Of a stretch of DNA of 41,020 nucleotides, positions 31,296 through 40,810 are shown one piece after another. The translations under genes were made by a program, and so were the position numbers. Each line of letters begins with the position of its first letter. The stretch's first letter is position 1. The notes under the pieces were generated by a model. The model was not told where the DNA came from, searched no databases, and worked only from the letters and a program-made list of their open reading frames with translations. The stretch comes from an uncultured Erysipelotrichaceae bacterium (GTDB taxonomy: Bacteria > Bacillota_I > Bacilli_A > RFN20 > CAG-826), in NCBI GenBank assembly GCA_947303755.1, contig CAMYZF010000003.1:1-41020 (forward strand), in the 5' to 3' direction.

Positions 31296-34019
31296 ATGGA
31301 ACTTAAAAACACACTCTTAATGCCAAAAACAAACTTCGAGATGAGAGGCAATCTTAATCAAAAAGAACCTGTTTTGGTCAAAAAATGGCAAGATGAAAAA
31401 CTCTATGAAGAATTATTAAAGAAGCATAAGGATGATAAACCTTTTGCTTTCCATGATGGTCCACCATACGCGAATGGTGATATTCACTGCGGCCATATGC
31501 TTAATAGAATCCTTAAGGATTTCATCGTTAGAACAAAAACGATGGAAGGTTATTATGTTCCATTTATTTTTGGTTTTGATACGCACGGTCTACCTATTGA
31601 AAATCAAGTTATTAAAGGCGGAGTGAATAGAAAAACCACTCCTACTAGTGAATTTAGACAAAAATGTCGTGAATATGCCTTAAAGCAGGTCGCTCATCAA
31701 AAAGAACAAATCGTTCGTCTTGGTGTGCTAGGTGATTATGATAATGCATATCTCACATTACAAAAAGACTTCGAAGCTAATCAAATTTCTGTCTTTGCGA
31801 AGATGGCTCTTCGAGGACTAATCTACAAAGGTTTAAAACCAGTTTATTGGTCTTGGTCAAGTGAATCTGCTTTAGCAGAAGCGGAAATCGAATATAAAGA
31901 TGTTAAATCTTATGCGATTTATGTCGCTTTTGATATTATCGACGGAAAAGGCGTTGTTCCTAATGGCTCAAAAGCCGTTATTTGGACAACAACTCCATGG
32001 ACACTACCTGCTAACTTAGCGATCTCGGTTCACCCAAGATTTGTCTATGGCTTATATCACACTGAAAAAGGTGATTTAATTCTTCTTGAAGAATTCGCTA
32101 ATCATTTAAAAGAAGAACTTGGCTTAGAAACATTTGAACTTGTTAAGAAATTCAAGGGCCAAGAATTAGAATTTGTAAAAGCTAAACATCCATTCTATGA
32201 TCGTGAATCTCTTTTGATTGTTGGCGAGCACGTCACAAACGAATCTGGTACTGGTTTGGTTCATACCGCTCCAGGACATGGTGTTGATGACTTTAATGTT
32301 TGCTATAAATACGATATCAAACCATATTGTCCAGTTGACGCTAATGGCAGAATGAGCGAAGAATGCGGCGAAAAACTTGCTGGTTTATTCTATGAAGATG
32401 CCAACAAAGTCGTTTTGGACATTATTAGAGAGAATGGTTCACTTCTTAAATGCGATGAAATCGTTCACTCCTATCCACACGATTGGAGAACTGGTAAACC
32501 TCTTATCTTTAGAGCGACACCACAATGGTTTTGTTCAATTGGTAAAATCAAAGATGAACTTCTAAAAGAAGTTGATAAAGTTAAATGGGTTCCAGCCTGG
32601 GGTAAAGATCGTATGAGCAATATGATCAAAGACCGCACCGACTGGTGTATTTCCCGTCAACGTATTTGGGGCGTTCCAATTCCAATAATTTATAACGAAG
32701 ATGGCTCTCCAATTATTGAAAAAGAAGTATTTGATCATATCGTGAAAGTATTCAGAGAATATGGTTCAGATATTTGGTATGAAAAAGACGCGAAATTCTT
32801 CCTTCCAGAAGGATATAAGAACGCCGCTTCTCCAAATGGAGAATTTACAAAAGAAAAAGATATTATGGATGTCTGGTTTGATTCGGGTTCCTCATTCGAT
32901 GAAGTTTTAATTAACCGTCAACATATGTTCCCAAGTGAACTATATCTAGAAGGTAGCGATCAATACCGTGGTTGGTTTAATTCCTCCTTAACTGTTTCAA
33001 CAGCAATTCATGATCAAGCTCCATACAAGATGATTGTTTCTCATGGTTGGGTTTTAGATGAAAAAGGTGAACAGATGCATAAATCCAAAGGAAACGGAGT
33101 TGATCCACTTAAGATGTGCAATATCTTTGGTGCAGATATCCTTAGACTTTGGGTCGCCACAGTTAACTATCAACAAGATGTAAGAATTTCTGAAAACTTG
33201 CTAAAGCAAGTTGCAGAGCAATATCGTAAGATTCGTAACACCTTCAAATTCCTTTTAGGTAACCTTTCAAATGGCGAAACTTCTAAGTTTGATCCTAGTA
33301 AGGATAAAGTAAGTGAATTTGAAGCGGTGGATAAATTCATCTTAGCGACATTAGAAGATGTAAAGAACGCAGTTATTGCTTCCTTCGATAAATACGACTT
33401 CATGGTTGGTCTTAGCCGTATCATGACATTCATGTCGACTGATTTATCAAGTTTTTATCTTGATATCGCTAAAGATGTCTTATATTGCAACTCCAAAGAT
33501 TCTTTAAGAAGAAAACAAATGCAAACGGTTATTTATGAAGTAGCATCAACTCTTCTTAGATTACTCACCCCAATTCTTCCTTTCACTATGGAAGAAGTTC
33601 ATGTCAATATGCCTGACTATAATGGAAAATCCGCTCAATTATTAGATTATCCAAAAGTCTCACATGAATTTGGCGAAGATGTCTTAAAAGACTATGAAGC
33701 ATTTAAAGCGCTCCGTGATGAAGTAAATAAAGAAATCGAAAATGTCCGTTCTCAAGGCATCATTGGTTCCTCGCAAGAAGCCTTAGTAGTTTTAGAAAAT
33801 TCTTCCTTAATTAAAAAGCTAGGATTTGACAAAAATATTGAGGAATTAACGAGACTTTTGATTGTTTCGAAAGTTGAATTATCTGATAAAAAGGGTGTTG
33901 AAGTTCATCGAATTGACGCTCAAAAATGTCCAAGATGCTGGAACTATGTCGATAAGCTATATAAGGTTGACGAAGAGACAAGCGTTTGTAAACGTTGTCA
34001 TGAAGTCTTAACTAAATAA
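31296..34019 (+). CDS. ileS: Isoleucyl-tRNA synthetase
   Basis: Charges tRNA-Ile and edits Val-tRNA-Ile. The class I HIGH motif is HCGH (64-67, in PPYANGDIHCGHMLN). The editing domain holds TTTPWTLPANLAI and the HTAPGHGVDDF motif. The KMSKS motif is QMHKS (in GEQMHKSKGNG), a deviation at two positions. A C-terminal zinc finger of four Cys is present (CPRCWNY ... CKRCHEV). The 907 residues are near the Bacillus length (about 920). GAGGT lies before the ATG. lspA follows after 10 nt, as in many bacteria. Confidence 0.97.
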   Translation: MELKNTLLMPKTNFEMRGNLNQKEPVLVKKWQDEKLYEELLKKHKDDKPFAFHDGPPYANGDIHCGHMLNRILKDFIVRTKTMEGYYVPFIFGFDTHGLPIENQVIKGGVNRKTTPTSEFRQKCREYALKQVAHQKEQIVRLGVLGDYDNAYLTLQKDFEANQISVFAKMALRGLIYKGLKPVYWSWSSESALAEAEIEYKDVKSYAIYVAFDIIDGKGVVPNGSKAVIWTTTPWTLPANLAISVHPRFVYGLYHTEKGDLILLEEFANHLKEELGLETFELVKKFKGQELEFVKAKHPFYDRESLLIVGEHVTNESGTGLVHTAPGHGVDDFNVCYKYDIKPYCPVDANGRMSEECGEKLAGLFYEDANKVVLDIIRENGSLLKCDEIVHSYPHDWRTGKPLIFRATPQWFCSIGKIKDELLKEVDKVKWVPAWGKDRMSNMIKDRTDWCISRQRIWGVPIPIIYNEDGSPIIEKEVFDHIVKVFREYGSDIWYEKDAKFFLPEGYKNAASPNGEFTKEKDIMDVWFDSGSSFDEVLINRQHMFPSELYLEGSDQYRGWFNSSLTVSTAIHDQAPYKMIVSHGWVLDEKGEQMHKSKGNGVDPLKMCNIFGADILRLWVATVNYQQDVRISENLLKQVAEQYRKIRNTFKFLLGNLSNGETSKFDPSKDKVSEFEAVDKFILATLEDVKNAVIASFDKYDFMVGLSRIMTFMSTDLSSFYLDIAKDVLYCNSKDSLRRKQMQTVIYEVASTLLRLLTPILPFTMEEVHVNMPDYNGKSAQLLDYPKVSHEFGEDVLKDYEAFKALRDEVNKEIENVRSQGIIGSSQEALVVLENSSLIKKLGFDKNIEELTRLLIVSKVELSDKKGVEVHRIDAQKCPRCWNYVDKLYKVDEETSVCKRCHEVLTK

Positions 34020-34029
34020 GGAGAACTAT

Positions 34030-34665
34030 ATGAAAGATTTTTGTAAGAAATGGTTCTCTAAAGAAGGAGCCTTAAAAATTGTTAAATCCTTTGTCTGGGT
34101 TGCTCTTTTAGTAATCCTTGTTGATACAGTTACCAAATGGGTTGTACAAACAAATTTGGTCAATGAAGGTAATTCAATAACCTTAATCAAAGACTTCTTA
34201 AGGATTACTTTGGTTCATAATCCAGGTGCTTCCTTTGGAATGGGTAGCAGTGGTCAGCTAGGTTGGAGAATATTCTGGATTATTGTTTCAGTTGTTTTAA
34301 CTGGCGCGATTACTTTTGTTTATATTAAATATTTCAAGAAGTTTTCTACTATTCAAAAAATAGCTTTAACTCTAATGATTGGCGGAGCTTTTTCAAATCT
34401 TATTGATAGAGCTTTTTACTGGGAAGCTACCGTTGGTTTTGATGCAGTTATTGACTGGATTGATTTCCAATTTGGTAGTATCGATTTCGCTATCTTTAAC
34501 CTTGCTGATGCTGCTTTAGTTATCGGAGTGTTCATTCTAATTATCATCGAACTTATCGACATCATTAAAGAAGTTAGAGCGAAAGATAAACGTGGCGAAT
34601 ATAACATCGCTCCAAACGCGGAAAAAGACGAAGATAAAAAGGAAAATGAAGAATCTAAAAATTAG
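34030..34665 (+). CDS. lspA: Lipoprotein signal peptidase (signal peptidase II)
   Basis: A membrane aspartyl protease that removes lipoprotein signal peptides after lipidation. The 211-residue protein has four hydrophobic segments (about 20-40, 78-98, 108-124, 156-175) and both catalytic motifs: NLIDRAFY with D126 and FNLADAALVIG with D160. VHNPGASFGMG is the conserved loop. A charged C-terminal tail of about 35 residues (Lys/Glu-rich) extends beyond the usual end. AAGGAG precedes the ATG. The tail overlaps the rluD start by 20 nt. Its presence shows that the organism makes lipoproteins. Confidence 0.95.
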   Translation: MKDFCKKWFSKEGALKIVKSFVWVALLVILVDTVTKWVVQTNLVNEGNSITLIKDFLRITLVHNPGASFGMGSSGQLGWRIFWIIVSVVLTGAITFVYIKYFKKFSTIQKIALTLMIGGAFSNLIDRAFYWEATVGFDAVIDWIDFQFGSIDFAIFNLADAALVIGVFILIIIELIDIIKEVRAKDKRGEYNIAPNAEKDEDKKENEESKN

Positions 34666-35548
34666 TTCTAAATATGCTGGTTTAAGGCTTGATAAAGTCC
34701 TGGCAATATTATTAGAATCTACTTCTAGAAGTAAGATACAGGAATATATTGATAATGGTTTTATCCTTGTTAATTCTAAGCAAGAAAAAGCCTCTTTTAA
34801 ACTTAAAGAAGGCAACGAGATTTCTATCGCTGATTTTCCTAATGAGGAATATAAACTAGACGCTGAGAATATTTCTTTAGATGTAGTTTATGAAGACGAT
34901 GATGTGATGGTTATCAATAAACCAAAAGGTCTTGTCGTTCATCCTGGCGCTGGAAACTTAAATCACACATTAGCAAATGCCTTAAAGTATCATAGTGATT
35001 CTTTGTCTAAATTAGGAGGAGAATTCCGTCCTGGTATAGTTCATAGGATCGATAAGGATACTGGTGGGCTTTTAATTGTTGCTAAAAATGATGAAGCTCA
35101 CGCCTTTTTGTCTAAACAATTATCTGATCACACCTTAGGCAGAAGCTACTACGCTTTGGTGTTAGGCACAATTAGCGAAAATGAAGGTAAGATAATCGCT
35201 CCAATTGGAAGAGATAAACAATATCGCCAAAAAATGGCGGTTGATCTAAGAAATGGAAAATATGCTGAAACTTATTTCAAAGTCATTGAAAGATTTGCAA
35301 ATGCTACTTTGGTAGAATGTGAATTAAAAACAGGAAGAACCCATCAAATAAGAGTCCATATGACTTATATTAATCATCCTATTATCGGGGATGAAGTATA
35401 TGGAAAAGGAAACAGAAAAATCTACGATGATGGGCAGTTACTCTTCGCTCATAAGATTCACTTTATCCATCCTAAAACAAAAAAGGAAATGGAGTTTTCT
35501 GTTCCACTTCCTAAATACTTTTTAGATGTTTTGGAATCACTTCGTTAA
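34646..35548 (+). CDS. rluD: RluD-family 23S rRNA pseudouridine synthase
   Basis: Isomerises uridines to pseudouridine, probably in helix 69 of 23S rRNA. The 300-residue protein has an N-terminal S4 RNA-binding domain (about 12-65), then NKPKGLVVHPGAG and the catalytic HRIDKDTGGLL with D136, followed by LKTGRTHQIRVHM. I start at ATG 34646, inside lspA, just after AAAAAGGA; the ORF could extend 18 codons upstream in lspA but without a ribosome binding site. The ileS-lspA-rluD order is conserved in Bacilli. The 3' end overlaps convergent rnhC by 12 nt. The exact target uridine is inferred. Confidence 0.92.
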   Translation: MKNLKISSKYAGLRLDKVLAILLESTSRSKIQEYIDNGFILVNSKQEKASFKLKEGNEISIADFPNEEYKLDAENISLDVVYEDDDVMVINKPKGLVVHPGAGNLNHTLANALKYHSDSLSKLGGEFRPGIVHRIDKDTGGLLIVAKNDEAHAFLSKQLSDHTLGRSYYALVLGTISENEGKIIAPIGRDKQYRQKMAVDLRNGKYAETYFKVIERFANATLVECELKTGRTHQIRVHMTYINHPIIGDEVYGKGNRKIYDDGQLLFAHKIHFIHPKTKKEMEFSVPLPKYFLDVLESLR

Positions 35549-36448
35549 ATTTTTATAATTTATAAAATTTGATTTACAAACTTTATCTAATTCGGTTAAA
35601 CCGAATTTTTTTACAAAATCCGCTGCAAATTTATCAACTTTAGATGATGAGCCAAATGGGAATTCAACTTTGTATTTTTTCTCAAGTTTTTCCATCTTTT
35701 GAAGGAAGGAATATCTAGCGATGATACTTCCGACCGCTACACAAGGGAAATACGACTCGCCTTTTGTTTTGAAAGTAATATCTTTGACAGTCTCTTTGGT
35801 TCCGAAAAGATATTCGAAATATTTTTCTTTCGCTACAAATTCATCGATAAAGAAGTTTTTAATTTTTGGGAATTTCTTTTTCAAATTGATGAGAACTTGA
35901 TTATGAAGTTTAACCTTCATCTCATTCATATTCATCTTTTGAAGCACTAATTCGTTATATTTAACGTTATCTAGTGAAACTTGAGAATATGGAATAGTTT
36001 TAATTAGTTCTTTAGCGATCCTTTTGATTTCTTCATCATTTAAGCGTTTCGAATCATCCACACCAAGTTTTTTAAGATAATCAATTTTATCTTTGGAGAC
36101 GTATGCAGCGCAGACGCAGATAGGACCGAAGAAATCACCAGTACCGACTTCGTCGGAACCGATTTGATCCTCTAAACAAACCCATCTTGCTTTGGTGATT
36201 TTTTCTTTTGGTGTTTTAACCTCAGCGTTAGGATCAAATTTTTGAGCCTCTTCTAAGGCGTTATCTCCTATAAATAAGACTTTGTATTCATCCGCTTTTT
36301 TGGATGCGTAAATAGTGACGACCAAGTCTGGTCGCTTTGCAAAGAAAACGATGTATTCACCCTTGTTGTCCTTTTGATAAGAACTATAGGCTTCAACAAC
36401 TTTCTTTTTGCTTGTTTCGTCTAAGACGATGCTGACTCTATTAGCCAT
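35537..36448 (-). CDS. rnhC: Ribonuclease HIII
   Basis: Cleaves the RNA strand of RNA-DNA hybrids. The 303-residue protein has an N-terminal substrate-binding domain (about 1-85) typical of HIII, then the catalytic GSDEVGTGDFFGPI (D99, E100), DDSKRLNDEE and IDEFVAKEKYFEYL, and SIIARYSFLQKME. It is minus-strand and convergent with rluD, with a 12-nt overlap and no clear terminator between them. Its ATG lacks a ribosome binding site; TAAAAT ends 6 nt upstream. In Bacillus rnhC lies between pheT and mutS2; here mutS2 is the divergent neighbour. Confidence 0.95.
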   Translation of the reverse strand: MANRVSIVLDETSKKKVVEAYSSYQKDNKGEYIVFFAKRPDLVVTIYASKKADEYKVLFIGDNALEEAQKFDPNAEVKTPKEKITKARWVCLEDQIGSDEVGTGDFFGPICVCAAYVSKDKIDYLKKLGVDDSKRLNDEEIKRIAKELIKTIPYSQVSLDNVKYNELVLQKMNMNEMKVKLHNQVLINLKKKFPKIKNFFIDEFVAKEKYFEYLFGTKETVKDITFKTKGESYFPCVAVGSIIARYSFLQKMEKLEKKYKVEFPFGSSSKVDKFAADFVKKFGLTELDKVCKSNFINYKNLTK

Positions 36449-36454
36449 GTTTCA

Positions 36455-36483
36455 ATTTTACCATAATGAACGATTTATGTTCA
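36455..36483 (-). promoter_or_regulatory. Putative promoter of rnhC, leaderless layout
   Basis: TGAACA (36483-36478), a 17-nt spacer and TAAAAT (36460-36455) on the minus strand. The -10-like box ends 6 nt before the rnhC ATG and no ribosome binding site is present. Confidence 0.55.
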
Positions 36484-36602
36484 CCCTTTCTTATATACTT
36501 ATTACGCTTCAATAAAGAAAAATTTTTGAGAATAGGCTAAAAAAATTAAATTTTCTAAATTATGGTGAGTATATTTCATAACAAAGATATATCTTTTCGT
36601 GT

Positions 36603-36608
36603 TAATAT
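36603..36608 (+). promoter_or_regulatory. -10-like element before mutS2
   Basis: TAATAT ends 6 nt before the mutS2 ATG, with no ribosome binding site. The -35 region is not recognisable, so support is weak. Confidence 0.3.
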
Positions 36609-36614
36609 TTCTAT

Positions 36615-38918
36615 ATGCTCGATATTTATGGAACATTAGAAATCTCAAGAGTCTTAGAGGAAGTCGCCTCTTTTTCAAGAAGCGAACTCGCTAAAGAAAA
36701 GATTCTAAATCTCAAGATGCTTCCGAAAGAAGAAATCAAACCTGAGTTAGATATATTAGATGAAATGATGTCTTATCTTCTTCGTTTTGGAGATATCGCT
36801 TTAACATCTTCTTTTAACTTAAAAGAATATATTGATAGTGTCCTTAAAGATGGAGTGTTAACTGCTTTTGAATTAGATAAGATCGCTAATGATATTGATT
36901 CTGCTAACAAAATATTTAAACAATTCTCAAAAATAGATAAAACAAAATATAGTAATTTAGCCAATTTGGCAAACTCATTATACGATCTAACTCCGCTTGC
37001 TCAAAAGATTCATTCAATTGTTCTTCCAAACTTAAATATTTCTGATGATGCTTCTTCCTCTCTTAGATCGATTAGACAATCAATCATTAAAAAAGAACAC
37101 GAAGTTCGTGCTCTTGGAGGTGAACTAATTCAAAAATATCATTCTTATCTAAGCGAGTCTTCAATATCAATTAGGGATGGACATTTTGTTCTTCCGGTTA
37201 AGACCTCCTATAAGAATAAAATCGATGGTATAATTCATGACTTTTCTAGCTCTGGTCAGACCACATTTATTGAACCTGCAATTTTGGTGAATTTATCTAA
37301 TCAAATCTACGCTTTAAAAGCTGATGAACAAGAAGAAATTTATCGCTTACTAAAAGAACTTTCTAAGCATGTAAAAGAACACGCTAGTGAAATATTAGAA
37401 AATAATAAAATCCTCGCAAAATTCGATTTTATTGCTGCAAAAGCTCATTATGCTAACAAATATAAATCTGCAGTTGCGGAGTTAGTTGATGAACGAGTTA
37501 TTGATATTAAAAAAGCTCGTCATCCTTTGCTTGATCAAAACAGCGTTGTTGCGAATGATTTTTATTTCGATTTAGAGAAAAGAATCATCATTATTTCTGG
37601 CCCAAATGCTGGTGGAAAAACTGTTGCATTAAAGACGCTTGGAATTTTAGTGATGATGAACCAAATGGGATTAGCGATTCCTACGATTTTAAAAGCAAGA
37701 TTAGCCTATTTCCCAAAGGTTTATGCTGATATAGGTGATAATCAATCGTTAAGCGATAATCTTTCAACATTCGCCGCTCACGTATCCAATTTATCTACTA
37801 TTACGCATTTCGTCTCTGAAAATGATTTAGTGTTATTGGATGAACTTGGAACCGGGACTTCTCCTAACGAAGGATCCTCTTTAGCGTTAGCGATCTGTGA
37901 TTTCTTAACTAAGAAACAATGCTTTGCATTAATCTCATCTCACTACGAGACAATGAAGGAATATCCTTATCGAAACAAAGTTGCTCAAAACGCGATGATG
38001 GTGTTCGATGAAAAAAATTTAGAGCCAACTTATGTTTTAAAGATTGGCTATCCTGGTCGAAGCTATGGTCTAGAAATGGCAAAACGTTATCATCTTGATA
38101 ATAAAGTTGTTGAAGATTCGAAGAAATATTTACAAAAGACTTCTAATCGTGGAGTGAACGATGTTTTAGATAAACTCAATACAGTTTTAAGAGAAAATGA
38201 GCGTCTTGAAAAAAACTTAAAAGAAAGAACGCGTCAACTTGAAATAAAAGAGAAAGATTTGAAATATCAAACTAAGCTTCTCAAAGAGAAGAAAGAATCT
38301 TTATTAGAAGACGTTGAAGAAATTCGCGAACAATTAGTGAAAGATGCGAAGAAAGAAATCGATAAGATTATTAATTCCAAGAATCCAAATAAAAATGTTC
38401 CTGAATTATTAAAGGCTAAAAAAGATTTAGATAAACTCTTTGAAGAAGAAGCGGTGGAACAAAGCGAAGACATCAAAGTTGGCGATTATGTTTTGATTTC
38501 TTCATTAGGCATTAGTGGCAAAGTTGTTTCCATAAATAAAAACAAAGTTGAGATTTTATCTCAAGATGGAATTAAATATAAAACATCTTTAGACAAACTT
38601 GAATTATCAGAAGCTCCTAAAGGTATAAAACCAGTAAGAAGTAATGTCGATGAAATGGTTCGCTACAAAGCGGATGTGAAAACTGAAATCAATGTTATAG
38701 GTCAACATGTCGATGAAGCTTTGGATAGTGTCTCTAAATATCTTGATGACGCCAGAATAAGAAACTATAAAGAGGTTAGAATTATCCATGGAATGGGTAG
38801 TGGAGCACTTCGAAGTGCAATCCATAATTATTTAAAGGGATGCAAGTTTGTTGAATCATATCAACTTGGAGGACAATTTGATGGCTCTTCTGGAGCGACA
38901 ATTGTGAAACTTAAATGA
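36615..38918 (+). CDS. mutS2: MutS2 with altered Smr domain
   Basis: MutS2 is a MutS-like ATPase tied to recombination control and, in Bacillus, to rescue of collided ribosomes. The 767-residue protein has the core domain, Walker A GPNAGGKT (329-336), LVLLDELGTGTSPNEG (Walker B and signature), a long coiled coil (about 515-600), a KOW-like segment and a C-terminal Smr domain (692-767). The HGMG motif (725-728) is intact, but the LDLR/LDLH motif that carries a catalytic Asp in Smr nucleases reads INVIG (692-696). The ATG lacks a ribosome binding site. uvrC overlaps by 4 nt. Confidence 0.94.
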   Translation: MLDIYGTLEISRVLEEVASFSRSELAKEKILNLKMLPKEEIKPELDILDEMMSYLLRFGDIALTSSFNLKEYIDSVLKDGVLTAFELDKIANDIDSANKIFKQFSKIDKTKYSNLANLANSLYDLTPLAQKIHSIVLPNLNISDDASSSLRSIRQSIIKKEHEVRALGGELIQKYHSYLSESSISIRDGHFVLPVKTSYKNKIDGIIHDFSSSGQTTFIEPAILVNLSNQIYALKADEQEEIYRLLKELSKHVKEHASEILENNKILAKFDFIAAKAHYANKYKSAVAELVDERVIDIKKARHPLLDQNSVVANDFYFDLEKRIIIISGPNAGGKTVALKTLGILVMMNQMGLAIPTILKARLAYFPKVYADIGDNQSLSDNLSTFAAHVSNLSTITHFVSENDLVLLDELGTGTSPNEGSSLALAICDFLTKKQCFALISSHYETMKEYPYRNKVAQNAMMVFDEKNLEPTYVLKIGYPGRSYGLEMAKRYHLDNKVVEDSKKYLQKTSNRGVNDVLDKLNTVLRENERLEKNLKERTRQLEIKEKDLKYQTKLLKEKKESLLEDVEEIREQLVKDAKKEIDKIINSKNPNKNVPELLKAKKDLDKLFEEEAVEQSEDIKVGDYVLISSLGISGKVVSINKNKVEILSQDGIKYKTSLDKLELSEAPKGIKPVRSNVDEMVRYKADVKTEINVIGQHVDEALDSVSKYLDDARIRNYKEVRIIHGMGSGALRSAIHNYLKGCKFVESYQLGGQFDGSSGATIVKLK

Positions 38919-40675
38919 CCGAGAAAGTTAAGATAGCGATCCCTTTAATTCCAAAGCGTCCTGGCTGCTACTTAATGAAGGATAAAGATGATAAAGTCAT
39001 TTATGTTGGCAAAGCCAAAAACCTTTATAATCGTGTCAGTCAATATTTTTTGCGTCCTCAAGTTGGCAAAGTTCAAGCGATGGTTTCTCATGTTGATCAC
39101 TTTGAAACAATCATCACCAAAACAGATAAAGAAGCATTTATCTTAGAGCATAACCTGATTCACGAGTATTATCCTCGTTACAATATTTTGCTCAAGGATG
39201 GAAAACACTATCCTTATATCGCCTTAAAAAAGAAAAATGACCCCTATCTTAAGATTGCTAGAAATGATAAGGATCGTAATTACTATTACTTCGGTCCGTT
39301 TCCAACAAGTTCATATGCTTACAAAGTAATCGATTTGTTAAATAAGATTTTCCCAACCAGAAAATGTCGAAACATTCCTAACACCCCATGTCTTTACTAT
39401 CACATGGGTATGTGTTTAGGTCCATGCATCAATAGAATTGATGAGAAGACCAATGATGAATTGTTTGAAAACATCAAAACATTCTTAGAAGGTCGTAATG
39501 ACAAAGTAATTAAAGAGCTTAAAGACAAAATGCTTGAAGCTAGTGAAAAACAAGAATACGAAAAAGCTCAAGATATTAAAGTGACGTTGGATGCGATTGA
39601 GCATGTTTTAGATAAACAAGGTGTTGAGAATAAAGATCATGTTTCTCGTGATGTCTTTGGATTTACATCAAGAGATGGATATTTAAGTATTGCAATTTTA
39701 ACGTATCGAAGAGGAATTTTGCTTGGAAAAGAAGCTTATATTGTTGAAGAATTTGGTGATATAAATGAACAGGTTTCTACCCTTATTTTCCAATACTATG
39801 AAACTCACTCAAAACCTAGCGAAATCCTTTTAAATTCCGAATATATTGCCAAAGAAATCGCTGAAATTTTAGATGTAAAAATTAACTTCGTCAGTAAAGG
39901 TAATTTGATGGAACTTGTCGAGATGGCATCTCTTAACGCGAGACAGTCTCTTGACTCACACTTTATGTCCGCTAGATTAAGCGATGATAACAACGCACTT
40001 TTAGAAGAACTTGGAAGAAGAATTAATATTGACACTCCATATCGAATCGAACTATTTGATAACTCTCATATTCAAGGTGATTCACCTGTTGGAGCAATGG
40101 TCGTGTTTGTAAATGGGGAGCCTCTTAAAAAGATGTATCGTAAGTTCAATATTGAAGGCAAAGAAAAGCGCGATGACTACGCTTCGATGAAAGAAGTGAT
40201 GAGAAGAAGATATTCCCGCTTAAAAGAAAATAATGAATCAATGCCTGATCTAATTCTCACCGATGGTGGTCTAGGTCAAGTTCACGCTGGAGTGGAAGTT
40301 ATTGATGAATTAGAACTTTCAATACCAGTTTATGGATTATTCAAAAACGATAAACATCAAACCAAAGGTTTAATTGATAAAGATGGTAACGTTATATCTT
40401 TAGATGATAATAAACCATTGTTTTTCTTACTTGTAAGAATGCAAGACGAAGTTCATAGATTTGCAATTTCTTTCCATCATCAAAAGAGAAATAAAAATCT
40501 TACTAAATCAATTCTTGATGATATCGAAGGATTAGGCGCGAAACGTCAACAAATCATCAGAGATCATTATCTTGATATCGATGAACTTAGACGTGCAACG
40601 GTGGAAGAACTTTCACAATATGTTCCTGAAGAAGTGGCTGTTCGTATTCATCAAAAGGTCAATAGTTCCAAATAA
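38915..40675 (+). CDS. uvrC: Excinuclease ABC subunit C
   Basis: Makes both incisions in nucleotide excision repair, with UvrA and UvrB. The 586 residues hold an N-terminal GIY-YIG nuclease (RPGCYLMKDKDDKVIYVGKA, about 14-35), a Cys cluster (CRNIPNTPCLYYHMGMCLGPC), a UVR domain that binds UvrB (about 200-235), an RNase H-like nuclease domain (ELFDNSHIQGDSPVGAMV) and a C-terminal helix-hairpin-helix pair (LDDIEGLGAKRQQII). The start overlaps the mutS2 stop as ATGA, so the two are coupled. uvrA and uvrB are outside the window. Confidence 0.97.
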   Translation: MTEKVKIAIPLIPKRPGCYLMKDKDDKVIYVGKAKNLYNRVSQYFLRPQVGKVQAMVSHVDHFETIITKTDKEAFILEHNLIHEYYPRYNILLKDGKHYPYIALKKKNDPYLKIARNDKDRNYYYFGPFPTSSYAYKVIDLLNKIFPTRKCRNIPNTPCLYYHMGMCLGPCINRIDEKTNDELFENIKTFLEGRNDKVIKELKDKMLEASEKQEYEKAQDIKVTLDAIEHVLDKQGVENKDHVSRDVFGFTSRDGYLSIAILTYRRGILLGKEAYIVEEFGDINEQVSTLIFQYYETHSKPSEILLNSEYIAKEIAEILDVKINFVSKGNLMELVEMASLNARQSLDSHFMSARLSDDNNALLEELGRRINIDTPYRIELFDNSHIQGDSPVGAMVVFVNGEPLKKMYRKFNIEGKEKRDDYASMKEVMRRRYSRLKENNESMPDLILTDGGLGQVHAGVEVIDELELSIPVYGLFKNDKHQTKGLIDKDGNVISLDDNKPLFFLLVRMQDEVHRFAISFHHQKRNKNLTKSILDDIEGLGAKRQQIIRDHYLDIDELRRATVEELSQYVPEEVAVRIHQKVNSSK

Positions 40676-40687
40676 GTTAATTTGCAA

Positions 40688-40716
40688 TTGAAAATAAATA
40701 GTTAATAACTTATATT
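40688..40716 (+). promoter_or_regulatory. Promoter of tRNA-Arg
   Basis: TTGAAA (40688-40693), a 17-nt spacer and TATATT (40711-40716), with the tRNA 5' end 10 nt downstream. Confidence 0.75.
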
Positions 40717-40725
40717 ATTACTGCT

Positions 40726-40802
<77 letters not shown>

Positions 40803-40810
40803 TTGATTTA

